From: Bacteroidota bacterium
GTDB lineage: Bacteria > Bacteroidota > Bacteroidia > UKL13-3
DNA length: 64,000 nucleotides
Direction of reading: 5' to 3'
Assembly (NCBI GenBank): GCA_027484685.1
Contig: JAIXSO010000040.1
Coordinates: 62,001-126,000 of the forward strand
Of the stretch, positions 24,707 through 34,771 are shown in pieces (positions within the stretch are counted from its first letter, which is position 1; each line of letters starts with the position of its first letter). The position numbers and the translations under genes are program-made. The notes under the pieces were generated by a model. It had not been told where the DNA came from. It saw only the letters and a list, made by a program, of their open reading frames with translations, and did no database searches.

Positions 24707-27244
24707 CTATTTATCTGCCAAAGCTTGATCAATTTTTAGTTTGATATTAGCAAAATGTGCTCTAGCCTCATCGGTTGAACCACCTTTAGCAAAGTTTAAT
24801 ACTTGTTTTAACTGAGCCAATGCAGCAGCCTGCGAAATAGCATCGTATCTACTTGATTTGTATATGCTAATTAATTGTTCGGTATAAGCGTTTTGTAAAT
24901 TTTGACGGAAAGTATTTGGGTTACTTGCATCGGTTACAAAGCAAGCTTTGGTTAAATCGCCCATCATTTCAAGCACACTGTACTTATTGCCATATAATTT
25001 CGAATCGGTTAAACGTCTTAAAGTGGTAGCGTTTAACAAATGAGCCATTATCATACTTTGATAATTTAAAATACGGCTGTGAATTTTTGGGTCTTCGTTA
25101 TTTCCAAAAAAGTTAAAACCTCTGCGTTGAATTTGTAAATAATTGTACAAATCAGTTTGAACAGTAAATGCATCAGGAGCAAAAGCATATTTAGTCAATA
25201 CATCCATAGCACGTTTTTGCTCTTTGTAATCAACCGGAATTAAAGGTTTGGTAGCACCATTTTGACCAATAAAACTTCTATCAACTTGAACACCGCCCAC
25301 ATAACGAGCAATTACATTTACTTGGTTAAAATACTCAGTTTGGGCAATGCTGTAAGCTTGGCGCAACTCTTGGTAAGTTTGACCTTTTTTGCTGTATTTT
25401 TCTTTTAGTTTGGTAAATAATTGATTGGCCAATTTAATTCTATCAACACCAAAAGCTATGGCATCACCGCTCATATCATTTACATTAACTCTAGGGTCAA
25501 TTCCACTACCAATACCACGCATATCATCCGCATCGTTTCCAAAAATTAATAACGTATCGCTTGAGCGAGTAAGAATTTTTTCTAAACGTTCTTTTTCTTT
25601 TGCTTCGTCAGTTAAACCTTGCGAGTAAGCAAATTCAATTGCCCATAAATCGTAAGGGCCCGGACGGGTAGTGAAGTAATCTCCTTGTTTGGCTTTATCT
25701 AAAGCTACGTTTACCGCAGGATAATCCATAACCGAAGCCGTTAAACCAATTTTGCGGGTAATTTCTTTGTTATGAATTAAGCTTGGTTTCAACATTTGGC
25801 TGGCTTTCATATTATGGTTTAAACCCATGGTATGACCCATTTCGTGCAATACCAAATAGTATAACGATTGCTTGATGTATTCTCTTTTTTCTACATCGTT
25901 TAAACCTTGCAATTGCAAAGCATTTAAACCAAATAACGAAGTTTGGTGCAATTGATGGCTTGCATCGCAAAAGTTTGTTTTATTAAATGAACTTGGAAGA
26001 TTTAAACCACTTGCACCTGCATCAAATAATTCTTCTTGACGCAAACGGTTGGTAACAAAAATGTATTCAAACATAATATCAGCACCTAAAATTTGACCCG
26101 TTCTTGGGTCAACAAAACTTGGTCCGTAGCCACCAAATGGCGGTTGAGGAGAAGATGTCCAACGTAAAACATTATAACGAATATCGCCTGCATCCCAAGT
26201 GGCTGTATCAGGTTGTTCTTTAATAACTACTGCATTTTTAAAACCAGCAGTTTCAAAAGCTAAATTCCATTTTTCACCTGCTTCTTTAATAGTGGCTTTA
26301 AATTCAGGAGGCGTTGTGTTTTCAATCCACCAAGTAATTGGTTCAACTGGTTCAGAAATAGCAGAATTGGTATCTTTTTTTTCTAAATGCCAACGATGAA
26401 TTACATCTTTATAGGCCACAGCATTGGTGGTAGTCATATCTTCTACTTGTTCACCAAAATAACCTACTCTTGGGTCATCTGCTCTTGGTTTAAAATTATT
26501 TTTTGGTGCTTCAATTAAAGTATGTTGTAAAAAAATACTTACTGCGCGTTCATCTGTTACTTCTTTACCACCGCCTACTGTAGGCATTGGATTATCGTAA
26601 ACATATTCAACTATTAAATCAGTATTTTTTTCATAATTTCTTAAACTAGTGAATTTGGTTTTTTCGCGACTCAATCCACCTAAACTAAACATTTGAAAAC
26701 CGGGAGGCAAACCAAAAAATGGAGAAGGTTTTACTTGGCACATGCTTTCGCTTAAAAATATGGCACTTGCATCTAAAAGCATTTCGCCTTTTTTAGCATC
26801 TTCAGCTACTATTTTTTGGTTTACCAAAATAGCATTACTGATATTGGCGTTAGCGGCTTTACTTATTGGGTTATTTTTATCGAAATAATAGCCTGTGTTT
26901 TGAACTACAAATTCCAATTTATCAAAATAACGCTTAATGGTAAAAACTTTGTTATCTCGGAAACTACCTCTAAAATGGCCCGCTGCCACTACACCATCCA
27001 CTGTGTACGAAAAGTAAATGTATTCTTTATCTAATTGTTCTTTTTTTACAATCATAAATACATTTCCAGTAACAGTATCTTGATATAATGGAAATAATCC
27101 TTCTTTCTTTTTGCACGATTTTATTTTATCGGCAATTGAACTGGTTTTAGGTGCCATTGGAGCTGCTGAAGCTACTGGCTTTTTTTTAGTAGCACACGAG
27201 GCCACAATTAAAAAGGCAATGGCAATTAGTGAAATTTTACGCAT
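24707..27244 (-). CDS. Zinc-dependent metalloprotease, DUF5117/DUF5118 type, lipoprotein
   Basis: 845 residues. The N-terminus has a lipobox (IVASC, Cys17) followed by a Lys/Pro/Ala linker. The N-terminal third (residues about 60-290) carries the DUF5118/DUF5117 features, including LYQDTVTGNVFMIVKKEQL. The catalytic motif HEMGHTMGLNHN lies at about residues 465-476, matching the extended zinc-binding HExxHxxGxxH of metzincin-like proteases. Downstream are ASVMDYPAVN (a Met-turn-like segment) and GPYDLWAIEFAYSQG. These proteins are common, large and exported in Bacteroidota; substrates are unknown. It forms its own unit with a terminator behind it. Confidence 0.92.
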   Translation of the reverse strand: MRKISLIAIAFLIVASCATKKKPVASAAPMAPKTSSIADKIKSCKKKEGLFPLYQDTVTGNVFMIVKKEQLDKEYIYFSYTVDGVVAAGHFRGSFRDNKVFTIKRYFDKLEFVVQNTGYYFDKNNPISKAANANISNAILVNQKIVAEDAKKGEMLLDASAIFLSESMCQVKPSPFFGLPPGFQMFSLGGLSREKTKFTSLRNYEKNTDLIVEYVYDNPMPTVGGGKEVTDERAVSIFLQHTLIEAPKNNFKPRADDPRVGYFGEQVEDMTTTNAVAYKDVIHRWHLEKKDTNSAISEPVEPITWWIENTTPPEFKATIKEAGEKWNLAFETAGFKNAVVIKEQPDTATWDAGDIRYNVLRWTSSPQPPFGGYGPSFVDPRTGQILGADIMFEYIFVTNRLRQEELFDAGASGLNLPSSFNKTNFCDASHQLHQTSLFGLNALQLQGLNDVEKREYIKQSLYYLVLHEMGHTMGLNHNMKASQMLKPSLIHNKEITRKIGLTASVMDYPAVNVALDKAKQGDYFTTRPGPYDLWAIEFAYSQGLTDEAKEKERLEKILTRSSDTLLIFGNDADDMRGIGSGIDPRVNVNDMSGDAIAFGVDRIKLANQLFTKLKEKYSKKGQTYQELRQAYSIAQTEYFNQVNVIARYVGGVQVDRSFIGQNGATKPLIPVDYKEQKRAMDVLTKYAFAPDAFTVQTDLYNYLQIQRRGFNFFGNNEDPKIHSRILNYQSMIMAHLLNATTLRRLTDSKLYGNKYSVLEMMGDLTKACFVTDASNPNTFRQNLQNAYTEQLISIYKSSRYDAISQAAALAQLKQVLNFAKGGSTDEARAHFANIKLKIDQALADK

Positions 27245-27481
27245 AGTTTATGTTTAAGTATAAAAAGCAAAAGTGCTTTTAAATTCATTTAAATCAAAAT
27301 CAATTATGTAATTAAATGTGCTTCAGTTTATTTTAGAATAATTTGCTGTTAAAATTGTAATAAGGCTTTTTAAATTCGTGAGCAAAAATTTTTAACACAA
27401 AATGAAAATCAATAATTTAACTGATGAGGTTTTTTATTTCATTAATAATTATATTTTCGAAGCAATTAAATAAACTAGAAT

Positions 27482-30421
27482 TTGAAAACATTTATACTTT
27501 CTATCTCACTCATTTTCATAAGCTTTAGTGCAGCAATTGCACAAACTACTTTAAAAGGAAGCGTAGTAGATACCAAAACAAACGAAAAACTAATTGGTGT
27601 ATCGGTTTTGGTAAAGGGTTCAACCAAAGGTGCTCAAACCGATTATGATGGACAATTTGTTTTAAAAACCACAGCTGAATTACCGTTGGTATTGGTGGTA
27701 AAATATTTAGGTTACGAAACCAAAGAAGTGAATGTAACAGATGCTAAAGCAAAAATAAATGTAAAACTTAGCAAATCGGAAAAGGCACTAAAAGAAGTAA
27801 GTGTGCGCGATAGCCGTATAACTGAAAAAATAAAGCAAAATCCATTAACAGTTGAAACCATGGATGCCATTGCTATAAAAACTACTCCTGCTGCTAATTT
27901 TTACGAAGGTTTAGCTCATTTAAAAGGAGTTGACATAACATCTGCAAGTATTGGTTTTAAAATTATTAATACCCGTGGTTTTAACTCTACTTCGCCTGTG
28001 CGTTCGCTTCAATTAATTGATGGTGTTGATAATCAATCACCTGGATTAAACTTTAGTTTGGGTAATTTTTTAGGTGCATCAGAACTTGATATTCAAAAAG
28101 TAGATTTAGTAGTAGGTGCAAGCTCGGCTTATTATGGACCAAACGCTTTTAATGGTGTAATTAATATGCAAACCAAAAGTCCATTTTTATATCCTGGATT
28201 AAGTGCACAAGTTAAAGTTGGCGAAAGAAGTTTAACTGAAACAGCAATCCGTTGGGCTCAAATTATTAAAAACAAAGATGGCGTTGAAAAATTTGCATAT
28301 AAAATGAATGTATTTTATATGCAAGCAAATGATTGGAATGCAACCAATATGGACCCAACTTCTCAGTCGCCTGTGGGCAGAAGCAATGCAGGAAGTTACG
28401 ATGCTGTAAATCGTTATGGAGATGAGTTTACCAGTAATATTTTTTATACTCCACTTTCGTTGGCATCAAGTGTTGGAAAAGGTTACTATTTAAGAAATGG
28501 CTACGATGAAAGAGATTTGGTTGACTATAATTCAAAAAATTTAAAATTAAGTGGCGCTGCACATTATAAAGTAACAAAAAATACTGAGTTAATTTATGCA
28601 ACAAGTTTTGGTACTGGAACTACTGTTTACCAAGGAGAAAACCGTTTTAGCTTGCGCGATATTTTATTTTTTCAAAATAAATTAGAGCTTAAAAAAGACA
28701 ATCGTTTTTTTATTCGTGCTTACGCTACTAACGAAGATGCTGGTAACAGTTACGATGCTTACAACACAGCATTGCTTTTACAAAAAGCAGCAAAAAGCGA
28801 TGAACAATGGGGAAAGGATTATAACAACTCGTTAACGGCTAATCTTTCGCCAGTAATTAACCGTTGGATACAAGATAATTTAGGACAAGGAATTAGGCTT
28901 GATACTATTCCTGGGGCAAATAACCAACGTTTGAACTTTATTGATAATTATTGGAGAACTTTTTTTACTGATTCATTAGATAAATACCACAGTTTGGCAC
29001 GCGATATTGCTAATGCTGCCGGAATTGGAGGTGTAAATGGAATAGATCGTTTTGTACCAGGCACAGCGCGTTTTGATTCGGCTTTTAAAGCCATCACATC
29101 GCGCACCAACCAAAATGGAGGCTCTCGTTTTTTTGATCAATCGGCTTTATACCATGTAGCTGCCGAATTTAAATTTAACACTGATGAACTATCAAAAAAG
29201 AATGCCAGCAAAGCAAATGTAGATGTTACTTTAGGTGGAAATTACAGAATTTATGTACCATACTCGCAAGGAACCATTTTTAAAGATGGGGAAGAAATAA
29301 GAACCGTTTATGCAAGAGATGCGCAAGGCAATATTTTAAAACAACAAAGCGATGGAAAAGACTCCATAATTGGCAAAGAAAGTATTGGCTTTATTCAAAT
29401 TACCAATCAAGAGTTTGGTGCTTATATTGGTTTTGAACGTAAGTTTATAGAAAATAAATTAAAAGTAAGTGTTACCAACAGGGTTGATAAAAACCAAAAT
29501 TTTAACTTTTTATGGTCGCCAGCAGCCACTTTGGTTTATACCCAAAAGAAAAATGTATTCCGTTTTTCACTTTCATCAGCGGTAAGAAACCCAACTTTAA
29601 CCGACCAATACTTTAACTTAAACGTAGGTAGGGCAACACTTTTAGGAAATTTAACCGGTTACAAAGGTCTTATTACTATAGATACTTTACGCGATATATT
29701 AGTGAATAACAATCGCTTTAGAAACGGAGAAGACAGGCTTAAAACATCATCATTCGATATTGATGCCATTAGGCCCGAAAGATGCCGAACCATAGAGTTT
29801 GGTTACAGAGGAAATATTACTGAAAAACTTTTTGTAGATGCAAGTTATTATTACAGTTGGTACGAAGATTTTTTAGGCTTTAAAATTGGTGCGCAAGTAG
29901 TTTGGGATTCGTTAAACCCTTTCCCAACTTCGGTAAACGCGTTTAGGGTTACCACTAACTCAAAAGACATTGTAACAACACAAGGCTTTACTATTGGACT
30001 AAACTATTTCTACAAAAATTATTTAGGTTTTACAGGAAATTATAGTTGGAATAAATTAGACAGAGGAGGCAGTACAGATCCAATTATTCCGGCATTTAAC
30101 ACGCCAGAACACAAGTTTAACTTAGGTGTAAATGGCCGCGATATTGTTTATTTAAAGAAAAAAGAAAAATGGGGTTACGGTATAAATTTCAAATGGCAAG
30201 AAGGCTTCTTGTTTGAAGGTTCTCCGCAATTTACTGGCTTTGTACCTTCGTACGGAATGCTTGATGTTCAATGGAATAGTACCATTTCAAAATTAAATGC
30301 AGTTTTTAAATTAGGAGCAAGCAATATTTTAAACAACACAGTTTATCAGGTTTATGGCGGTCCGTTTGTGGGTAGAATGGCATATGCTTCCATTACTTTT
30401 GAGCTGAATAAATGGAAATAA
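27482..30421 (+). CDS. TonB-dependent receptor with N-terminal carboxypeptidase-like domain
   Basis: 979 residues. The start must be the TTG at 27482: it directly precedes a good signal peptide (KTFILSISLIFISFSAAIAQ) and no in-frame ATG lies before residue 120. Residues 22-105 form a carboxypeptidase-D regulatory-like domain (TTLKGSVVDTKTNEKLIGVSV), residues about 110-235 the plug (TPAANFYEGLAHLKGVDITS; NTRGFNSTSPVRSLQLIDGV), and the rest the 22-strand barrel ending RMAYASITFELNKWK. It imports an unknown ligand, probably a siderophore or peptide/oligosaccharide, across the outer membrane with TonB energy. No SusD-like gene follows, so it is not a classical SusCD pair. Confidence 0.92.
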   Translation: MKTFILSISLIFISFSAAIAQTTLKGSVVDTKTNEKLIGVSVLVKGSTKGAQTDYDGQFVLKTTAELPLVLVVKYLGYETKEVNVTDAKAKINVKLSKSEKALKEVSVRDSRITEKIKQNPLTVETMDAIAIKTTPAANFYEGLAHLKGVDITSASIGFKIINTRGFNSTSPVRSLQLIDGVDNQSPGLNFSLGNFLGASELDIQKVDLVVGASSAYYGPNAFNGVINMQTKSPFLYPGLSAQVKVGERSLTETAIRWAQIIKNKDGVEKFAYKMNVFYMQANDWNATNMDPTSQSPVGRSNAGSYDAVNRYGDEFTSNIFYTPLSLASSVGKGYYLRNGYDERDLVDYNSKNLKLSGAAHYKVTKNTELIYATSFGTGTTVYQGENRFSLRDILFFQNKLELKKDNRFFIRAYATNEDAGNSYDAYNTALLLQKAAKSDEQWGKDYNNSLTANLSPVINRWIQDNLGQGIRLDTIPGANNQRLNFIDNYWRTFFTDSLDKYHSLARDIANAAGIGGVNGIDRFVPGTARFDSAFKAITSRTNQNGGSRFFDQSALYHVAAEFKFNTDELSKKNASKANVDVTLGGNYRIYVPYSQGTIFKDGEEIRTVYARDAQGNILKQQSDGKDSIIGKESIGFIQITNQEFGAYIGFERKFIENKLKVSVTNRVDKNQNFNFLWSPAATLVYTQKKNVFRFSLSSAVRNPTLTDQYFNLNVGRATLLGNLTGYKGLITIDTLRDILVNNNRFRNGEDRLKTSSFDIDAIRPERCRTIEFGYRGNITEKLFVDASYYYSWYEDFLGFKIGAQVVWDSLNPFPTSVNAFRVTTNSKDIVTTQGFTIGLNYFYKNYLGFTGNYSWNKLDRGGSTDPIIPAFNTPEHKFNLGVNGRDIVYLKKKEKWGYGINFKWQEGFLFEGSPQFTGFVPSYGMLDVQWNSTISKLNAVFKLGASNILNNTVYQVYGGPFVGRMAYASITFELNKWK

Positions 30422-30722
30422 ATGTATGAAAAGCTAAAATTGGTAGCTATTCAATTGTGGTATTTTCAAAAAAAATAAATTTTAAGCATTTTCAAGCGCT
30501 TAATGATTAATAATATATTAATCATACACTCCGATTTTTCAAATTCTTACCATTCTTTTACTATTTTTTTTTATTTAAAATAATGCTAAGCCTAAACTTA
30601 ACAAGGCTTTACGCCTGTTATCATTTAAAATAAATGATATAAAATATTTTTGAATTAAAATTTTCAAAAATCAAAAGGTGGCTGTAAATTAGCGTACTTT
30701 TTAGTAAATAAATAATACAAAA
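30422..30722. other. Intergenic stretch with small palindromes, no gene seen
   Basis: 301 bp between the TonB receptor and recQ. It contains a palindrome with 9-bp arms at 30503-30525 (ATGATTAAT / ATTAATCAT) and two adjoining hairpins at about 30598-30637 (AACAAGGC..GCCTGTT and ATCATTTA..TAAATGAT). None has a T-run. The recQ promoter must lie here but is not clear. Confidence 0.45.
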
Positions 30723-32981
30723 ATGAAAGAAGCGAAAAGTGCCCCCAAGAAAGCCGCTAGCGAAAAGAAAACAGTAGCTAAGGCAAACAAAAATACCAGC
30801 ACTGTGGATTTGAAGGAAGCCTTAAAAAAATATTTTGGCTTTGAGGGATTTAAAGACGAACAAGAACAAATTATTCAAACGCTATTAAATGGCGATGATG
30901 TGTTTGTGATAATGCCAACAGGGGGCGGAAAATCCCTGTGCTATCAATTGCCAGCATTGATTAAAGAAGGAACAGCAATTATTATTTCTCCTTTAATAGC
31001 TTTGATGAAAAATCAAGTAGATGCTATTCGCTCACTTGGAAGTGATAAAATTGCACATTTTTTAAACTCATCGCTAAATAAAACTGAAATTACTGCGGTA
31101 AAACAAGACATTACCGATGGTAAAACTAAGTTGCTTTACATAGCTCCAGAAACTTTGAAAAAAGACGAAACCATTGATTTTTTAAAATCAATCAATATTT
31201 CGTTTGTGGCGGTAGATGAGGCACATTGTATTTCGGAATGGGGCCATGATTTTAGACCAGAGTACCGCAGAATTAAAGCCATGATTAAGGAAATAAAAGA
31301 TGTTCCCGTTATGGCATTAACAGCTACAGCTACACCTAAAGTTCAACAAGATATTCAGAAGAATTTACAAATGTTGGATGCTACGGTTTTTAAATCATCG
31401 TTCAATAGAGATAATTTATATTACGAAGTTCGTTCAAAAGGCAAAAAAGGCGAGGCAATGAAAGACATTGTATCGTACATTAAGCAAAGAATGAATGGCA
31501 AATCAGGAATTATTTATTGCTTAAGCCGCAAAAAAGTAGAAGAAATAGCCAGTATTTTGCAAGCCAATGGCGTTAAAGCACTTCCATACCACGCAGGTTT
31601 AGATGCTAAAATGCGTGCCGACCACCAAGATAAATTTTTAATGGAAGATGCCGATGTAATTGTAGCAACTATTGCTTTTGGAATGGGGATTGATAAACCA
31701 GATGTGCGTTTTGTAATTCATTACGATATTCCAAAAAGTATTGAAGGTTATTACCAAGAAACAGGCCGTGCTGGTAGAGATGGATTAGATGGAGAGTGTG
31801 TAATGTATTACAATCCGGCTGATGCTGAAAAACTAGAAAAATTTTTAAAAGATAAACCAGTTGCCGAACGAGAAATTGGCGAACTCTTGATATTTGAAAT
31901 GCAAGCTTTTGCTGAAACTTCGGCTTGCAGACGTAAGTTTTTATTGAGTTATTTTGGAGAGGAATATGCTGAAAGTCGCTGCTCAAGCAAATGCGATAAC
32001 TGTAAACATCCTAAAGATAAAATGGATGCTAGAGAAGAAGCTGTTTTAGCCCTACAAGCCATTAACTCAACCAAAGGTAAGCAAATTCTGAAAGTAACAG
32101 TTGATATGATTGTTGGCAAAAAAAGTCATGAAGTGCAACTGGGAGGTTTGGATAAATCGCCATATTTTGGAAAAGGTAAAGACAAAGAAGAAAATTTCTG
32201 GAAATCGGTTTTACGCGGTTTATTATTAAATGGCCAAGTAACTAAAAATATTGAAACTTACGGATTATTAAGCGTAAGCGAAAAAGGCGAAGAGTTTATT
32301 AAAAATCCTACTCCTTTTGAAATAGCTTTAGACACCAAATTTGAGCGCTTTACCGATGATGATGACGATGGTGGAAATGTAGAAATGGTGTACGATGAAG
32401 TGCTTTTTGCTATGTTAAAAGATCTTTGTAAAAAAGAGGCTAAAGCCAAAAACCTACCGCCATATATTATTTTTCAAGAAACATCGCTACAAGAAATGGC
32501 TTTTAAATATCCAATTACCATGGATGAATTGAGCAAAATTGTAGGTGTTAACCCAGGAAAAGCACAAAAATATGGCAAGCCTTTTTTAGCAGTTATTGAT
32601 AAATACGTTAAAGAAAACGATATTGAAAGAACTGAAGATGTAGTTATCAAATCGGTAGTAAATAAATCGGCTAAAAAGGTGGTTATTATTACCAATATTG
32701 ACAAAAAAATTGCTTTGGCTGATATTGCTCGTAGTCAAAATATTAAGTTAGATGAATTATTAACCGAAATAGAAAACATTGTTTACTCAGGTACTAAATT
32801 AAACTTAAAAAAATACGTGAATGATTTAGCTGATGAAGAAACCATTGGTTATGTAATGGATTTTTATAGAGAAACCAACGAAAACCCTGTAGAAGCAGCA
32901 TTAGGCGAGTTTGGCGATGAATTTAGCCGTGATGATTTGCATTTAATGCACATTCACTTTGTAAGCGAAATGGCTAATTAA
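30723..32981 (+). CDS. recQ: ATP-dependent DNA helicase RecQ
   Basis: 752 residues. A Lys/Ala-rich extension (1-28) precedes the helicase core: Walker A MPTGGGKSLCYQLPA near residue 65, DEAHCISEWGHDFRPEY at 165-181, and the domain-2 motifs ATIAFGMGIDKPDVRFVIHY and GYYQETGRAGRDG near 340. A zinc domain (C..R at SACRRKFLLSYFGEE, then SRCSSKCDNC), an RQC winged helix, and an HRDC-like segment (LPPYIIFQETSLQEMAFKYP near residue 580) follow. It unwinds DNA 3'-5' in recombination and fork repair. The C-terminal 120 residues after the HRDC are longer than in the E. coli protein, as in many Bacteroidota. A terminator follows. Confidence 0.96.
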   Translation: MKEAKSAPKKAASEKKTVAKANKNTSTVDLKEALKKYFGFEGFKDEQEQIIQTLLNGDDVFVIMPTGGGKSLCYQLPALIKEGTAIIISPLIALMKNQVDAIRSLGSDKIAHFLNSSLNKTEITAVKQDITDGKTKLLYIAPETLKKDETIDFLKSINISFVAVDEAHCISEWGHDFRPEYRRIKAMIKEIKDVPVMALTATATPKVQQDIQKNLQMLDATVFKSSFNRDNLYYEVRSKGKKGEAMKDIVSYIKQRMNGKSGIIYCLSRKKVEEIASILQANGVKALPYHAGLDAKMRADHQDKFLMEDADVIVATIAFGMGIDKPDVRFVIHYDIPKSIEGYYQETGRAGRDGLDGECVMYYNPADAEKLEKFLKDKPVAEREIGELLIFEMQAFAETSACRRKFLLSYFGEEYAESRCSSKCDNCKHPKDKMDAREEAVLALQAINSTKGKQILKVTVDMIVGKKSHEVQLGGLDKSPYFGKGKDKEENFWKSVLRGLLLNGQVTKNIETYGLLSVSEKGEEFIKNPTPFEIALDTKFERFTDDDDDGGNVEMVYDEVLFAMLKDLCKKEAKAKNLPPYIIFQETSLQEMAFKYPITMDELSKIVGVNPGKAQKYGKPFLAVIDKYVKENDIERTEDVVIKSVVNKSAKKVVIITNIDKKIALADIARSQNIKLDELLTEIENIVYSGTKLNLKKYVNDLADEETIGYVMDFYRETNENPVEAALGEFGDEFSRDDLHLMHIHFVSEMAN

Positions 32982-33000
32982 AAGTTACCTATTATAAATA

Positions 33001-33040
33001 AAAAAATCCCTTAAGTGCTTTAACTTAAAGGGATTTTTTT
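33001..33040 (+). terminator. Intrinsic terminator after recQ
   Basis: About 16-bp stem with one bulge (33001-33016 with 33024-33039) and a T-run, 20 bp past the recQ stop. Confidence 0.8.
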
Positions 33041-33140
33041 ATGTTAAATGAACCATTTTACATTTTAAAAAAACTAATTTGCGTCCGCATAGTAAAGCGC
33101 TAAAGCCTTAATAAAACTTGGCCAATAATTGAATTAAACC

Positions 33141-34019
33141 GTGATAGTAAAACAAAAAATTCATTTCATTATCAATCCTATTTCGGGTGGGTTAAGTAAA
33201 ACGCATATACCTGATTTGATTTTTAAAACGCTGGATAAAAACCTATACGATATTCAAATATTTTATACCCAAGGACAAGAAAGCAACCACCATTTGGCAG
33301 CGGCTAGTGCTATGGAAGCTGATGTAATAGTAGCTGTTGGTGGTGATGGAACCATTAATAATGTGGCGCAATATGTGGCCAATACCAACAAAATTTTTGG
33401 TGTAATACCTATGGGCAGTGGCAATGGTTTGGCACGCGAGCTAAATATTCCTACCAATCCCGAAAAGGCTTTACAAATAATAAACCAACAAAAAATAAAA
33501 GCCATTGATACTTGCAAAGCCAATAACCAATTTTTTATAAACATAGCTGGAGTTGGTTTTGATGCACATATAGCTCATTTATTTTCAAAGGCTAAAACTC
33601 GAGGATTTAAAACTTATGCTAAAATTACTTTAAAAGAATTTGCCAGTTATAAAAACCGCGAATACCGCATTCATTACAACGGACAACAAGAAGATATTAA
33701 AGCGTTTATGGTTTGCGTTTGTAATGGAACTCAATTTGGAAACAATGCTTATGCTGCACCAAAAGCTATTTATAATGATGGTTTGTTTGATGTAGTGGTT
33801 TTTAATTCGTTCAAAATTTGGCAAGTACCGTTAATTGCCTATAAACTATTTAAAGGCGATGTAGCCGATTTACCTTTTGTAAAAACCTTTAAAACCAATC
33901 ATATTAGCATAAGCCGAAACGAAAAAGAAGTGGCCAATATTGATGGTGAAGCCATGCAACTTGATAAAGACATTCATTTCAAAATATTTAAGCAAAGCCT
34001 TAAAGTATTTGCAGGTTAA
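33141..34019 (+). CDS. Diacylglycerol kinase-type lipid kinase (YegS/BmrU family)
   Basis: 292 residues starting with GTG at 33141; no in-frame ATG lies near and the family core starts immediately (KIHFIINPISGG). Motifs are INPISGG, VAVGGDGTINNVAQ at about residue 67, and IPMGSGNGLARELNIP at about 90, all from the DAGK catalytic domain; the C-terminal beta-sandwich follows (NIDGEAMQLD). It phosphorylates diacylglycerol or a sphingoid/ceramide lipid using ATP, at the inner membrane face. Bacteroidota make sphingolipids, so a sphingosine-like substrate is possible but only inferred. Its stop shares a TTAA with the convergent gene. Confidence 0.9.
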   Translation: MIVKQKIHFIINPISGGLSKTHIPDLIFKTLDKNLYDIQIFYTQGQESNHHLAAASAMEADVIVAVGGDGTINNVAQYVANTNKIFGVIPMGSGNGLARELNIPTNPEKALQIINQQKIKAIDTCKANNQFFINIAGVGFDAHIAHLFSKAKTRGFKTYAKITLKEFASYKNREYRIHYNGQQEDIKAFMVCVCNGTQFGNNAYAAPKAIYNDGLFDVVVFNSFKIWQVPLIAYKLFKGDVADLPFVKTFKTNHISISRNEKEVANIDGEAMQLDKDIHFKIFKQSLKVFAG

Positions 34020-34771
34020 TTGGGTATTATATATCGTAAACCAATACTAATATCACCTAACTTAAAAGCAGGAGTTAACGCACCTGCCAGATTAAAGCCA
34101 AAGTTACTATTTTCTATCTTGCGAAAATTACCCAAATAGGTATCTGAATTTTTAGTATAATTTAAATTTGCAGTAAATACATTGATTTGACTAAACAACA
34201 AAAAATGTTTGTTTAAAACATAATAGGTTCCCAAATTTCCTGATATTGCTAATTGATAATAATACCCATCCGACTGTCCCTCTAAAACAAAGGCTGAATC
34301 GTTTGAACTATAATAATAACTACTTTTTGATGCACTATATAAAGGATTATAACTAACTAAACTCTTAATACTATAACTGATTCCCCAATTGCTTTTTATT
34401 GGTATAAAATTAAGTTTTTCTGCAAATGCAGTATATCTATAATTATGATTTGTACTAATTGAATTGATAGTTCTACTTGTATCGGAAAACATTCTATTGG
34501 ATTCAGAATATATATACGTGTAACCTATTCCAAATATCCAAACACTGTTTTCTTTTTTAAACTTTCCATAGCCTAACTCTATACCGAAGCCATAATTATT
34601 TTCTTCGTTATTAATTTTAGTAAAAGGACTTACAAAATCTTCTGAATTATTTTTAGAACTGCCAAAATCAAAATTTATATTACCGCTTAAAATTTGTGAA
34701 CCTTTACCAAACTGAGCTTGACAAAGGCTTACATTTATTAAAGTAAATATTATTAACGCATAAAATTTCAT
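34016..34771 (-). CDS. Outer-membrane beta-barrel protein, unknown
   Basis: 251 residues with signal peptide MKFYALIIFTLINVSLCQAQ. The rest alternates hydrophobic and polar residues with many aromatic turns (NYGFGIELGYGKFKKENSVW; IFGIGYTYIYSES; FGFNLAGALTPAFKLG; GDISIGLRYIIPN), typical of an eight- to twelve-strand barrel. No specific family is recognised. Its start codon overlaps the stop of the upstream gene as ATGA (34768-34771), so the two are translationally coupled and probably act together. Confidence 0.75.
   Translation of the reverse strand: MKFYALIIFTLINVSLCQAQFGKGSQILSGNINFDFGSSKNNSEDFVSPFTKINNEENNYGFGIELGYGKFKKENSVWIFGIGYTYIYSESNRMFSDTSRTINSISTNHNYRYTAFAEKLNFIPIKSNWGISYSIKSLVSYNPLYSASKSSYYYSSNDSAFVLEGQSDGYYYQLAISGNLGTYYVLNKHFLLFSQINVFTANLNYTKNSDTYLGNFRKIENSNFGFNLAGALTPAFKLGDISIGLRYIIPN

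Noticed and set aside
27482-30421. SusC/SusD pair for polysaccharide uptake
   Set aside because: The receptor has the SusC-like N-terminal domain, but no SusD-like lipoprotein gene follows; recQ is next.
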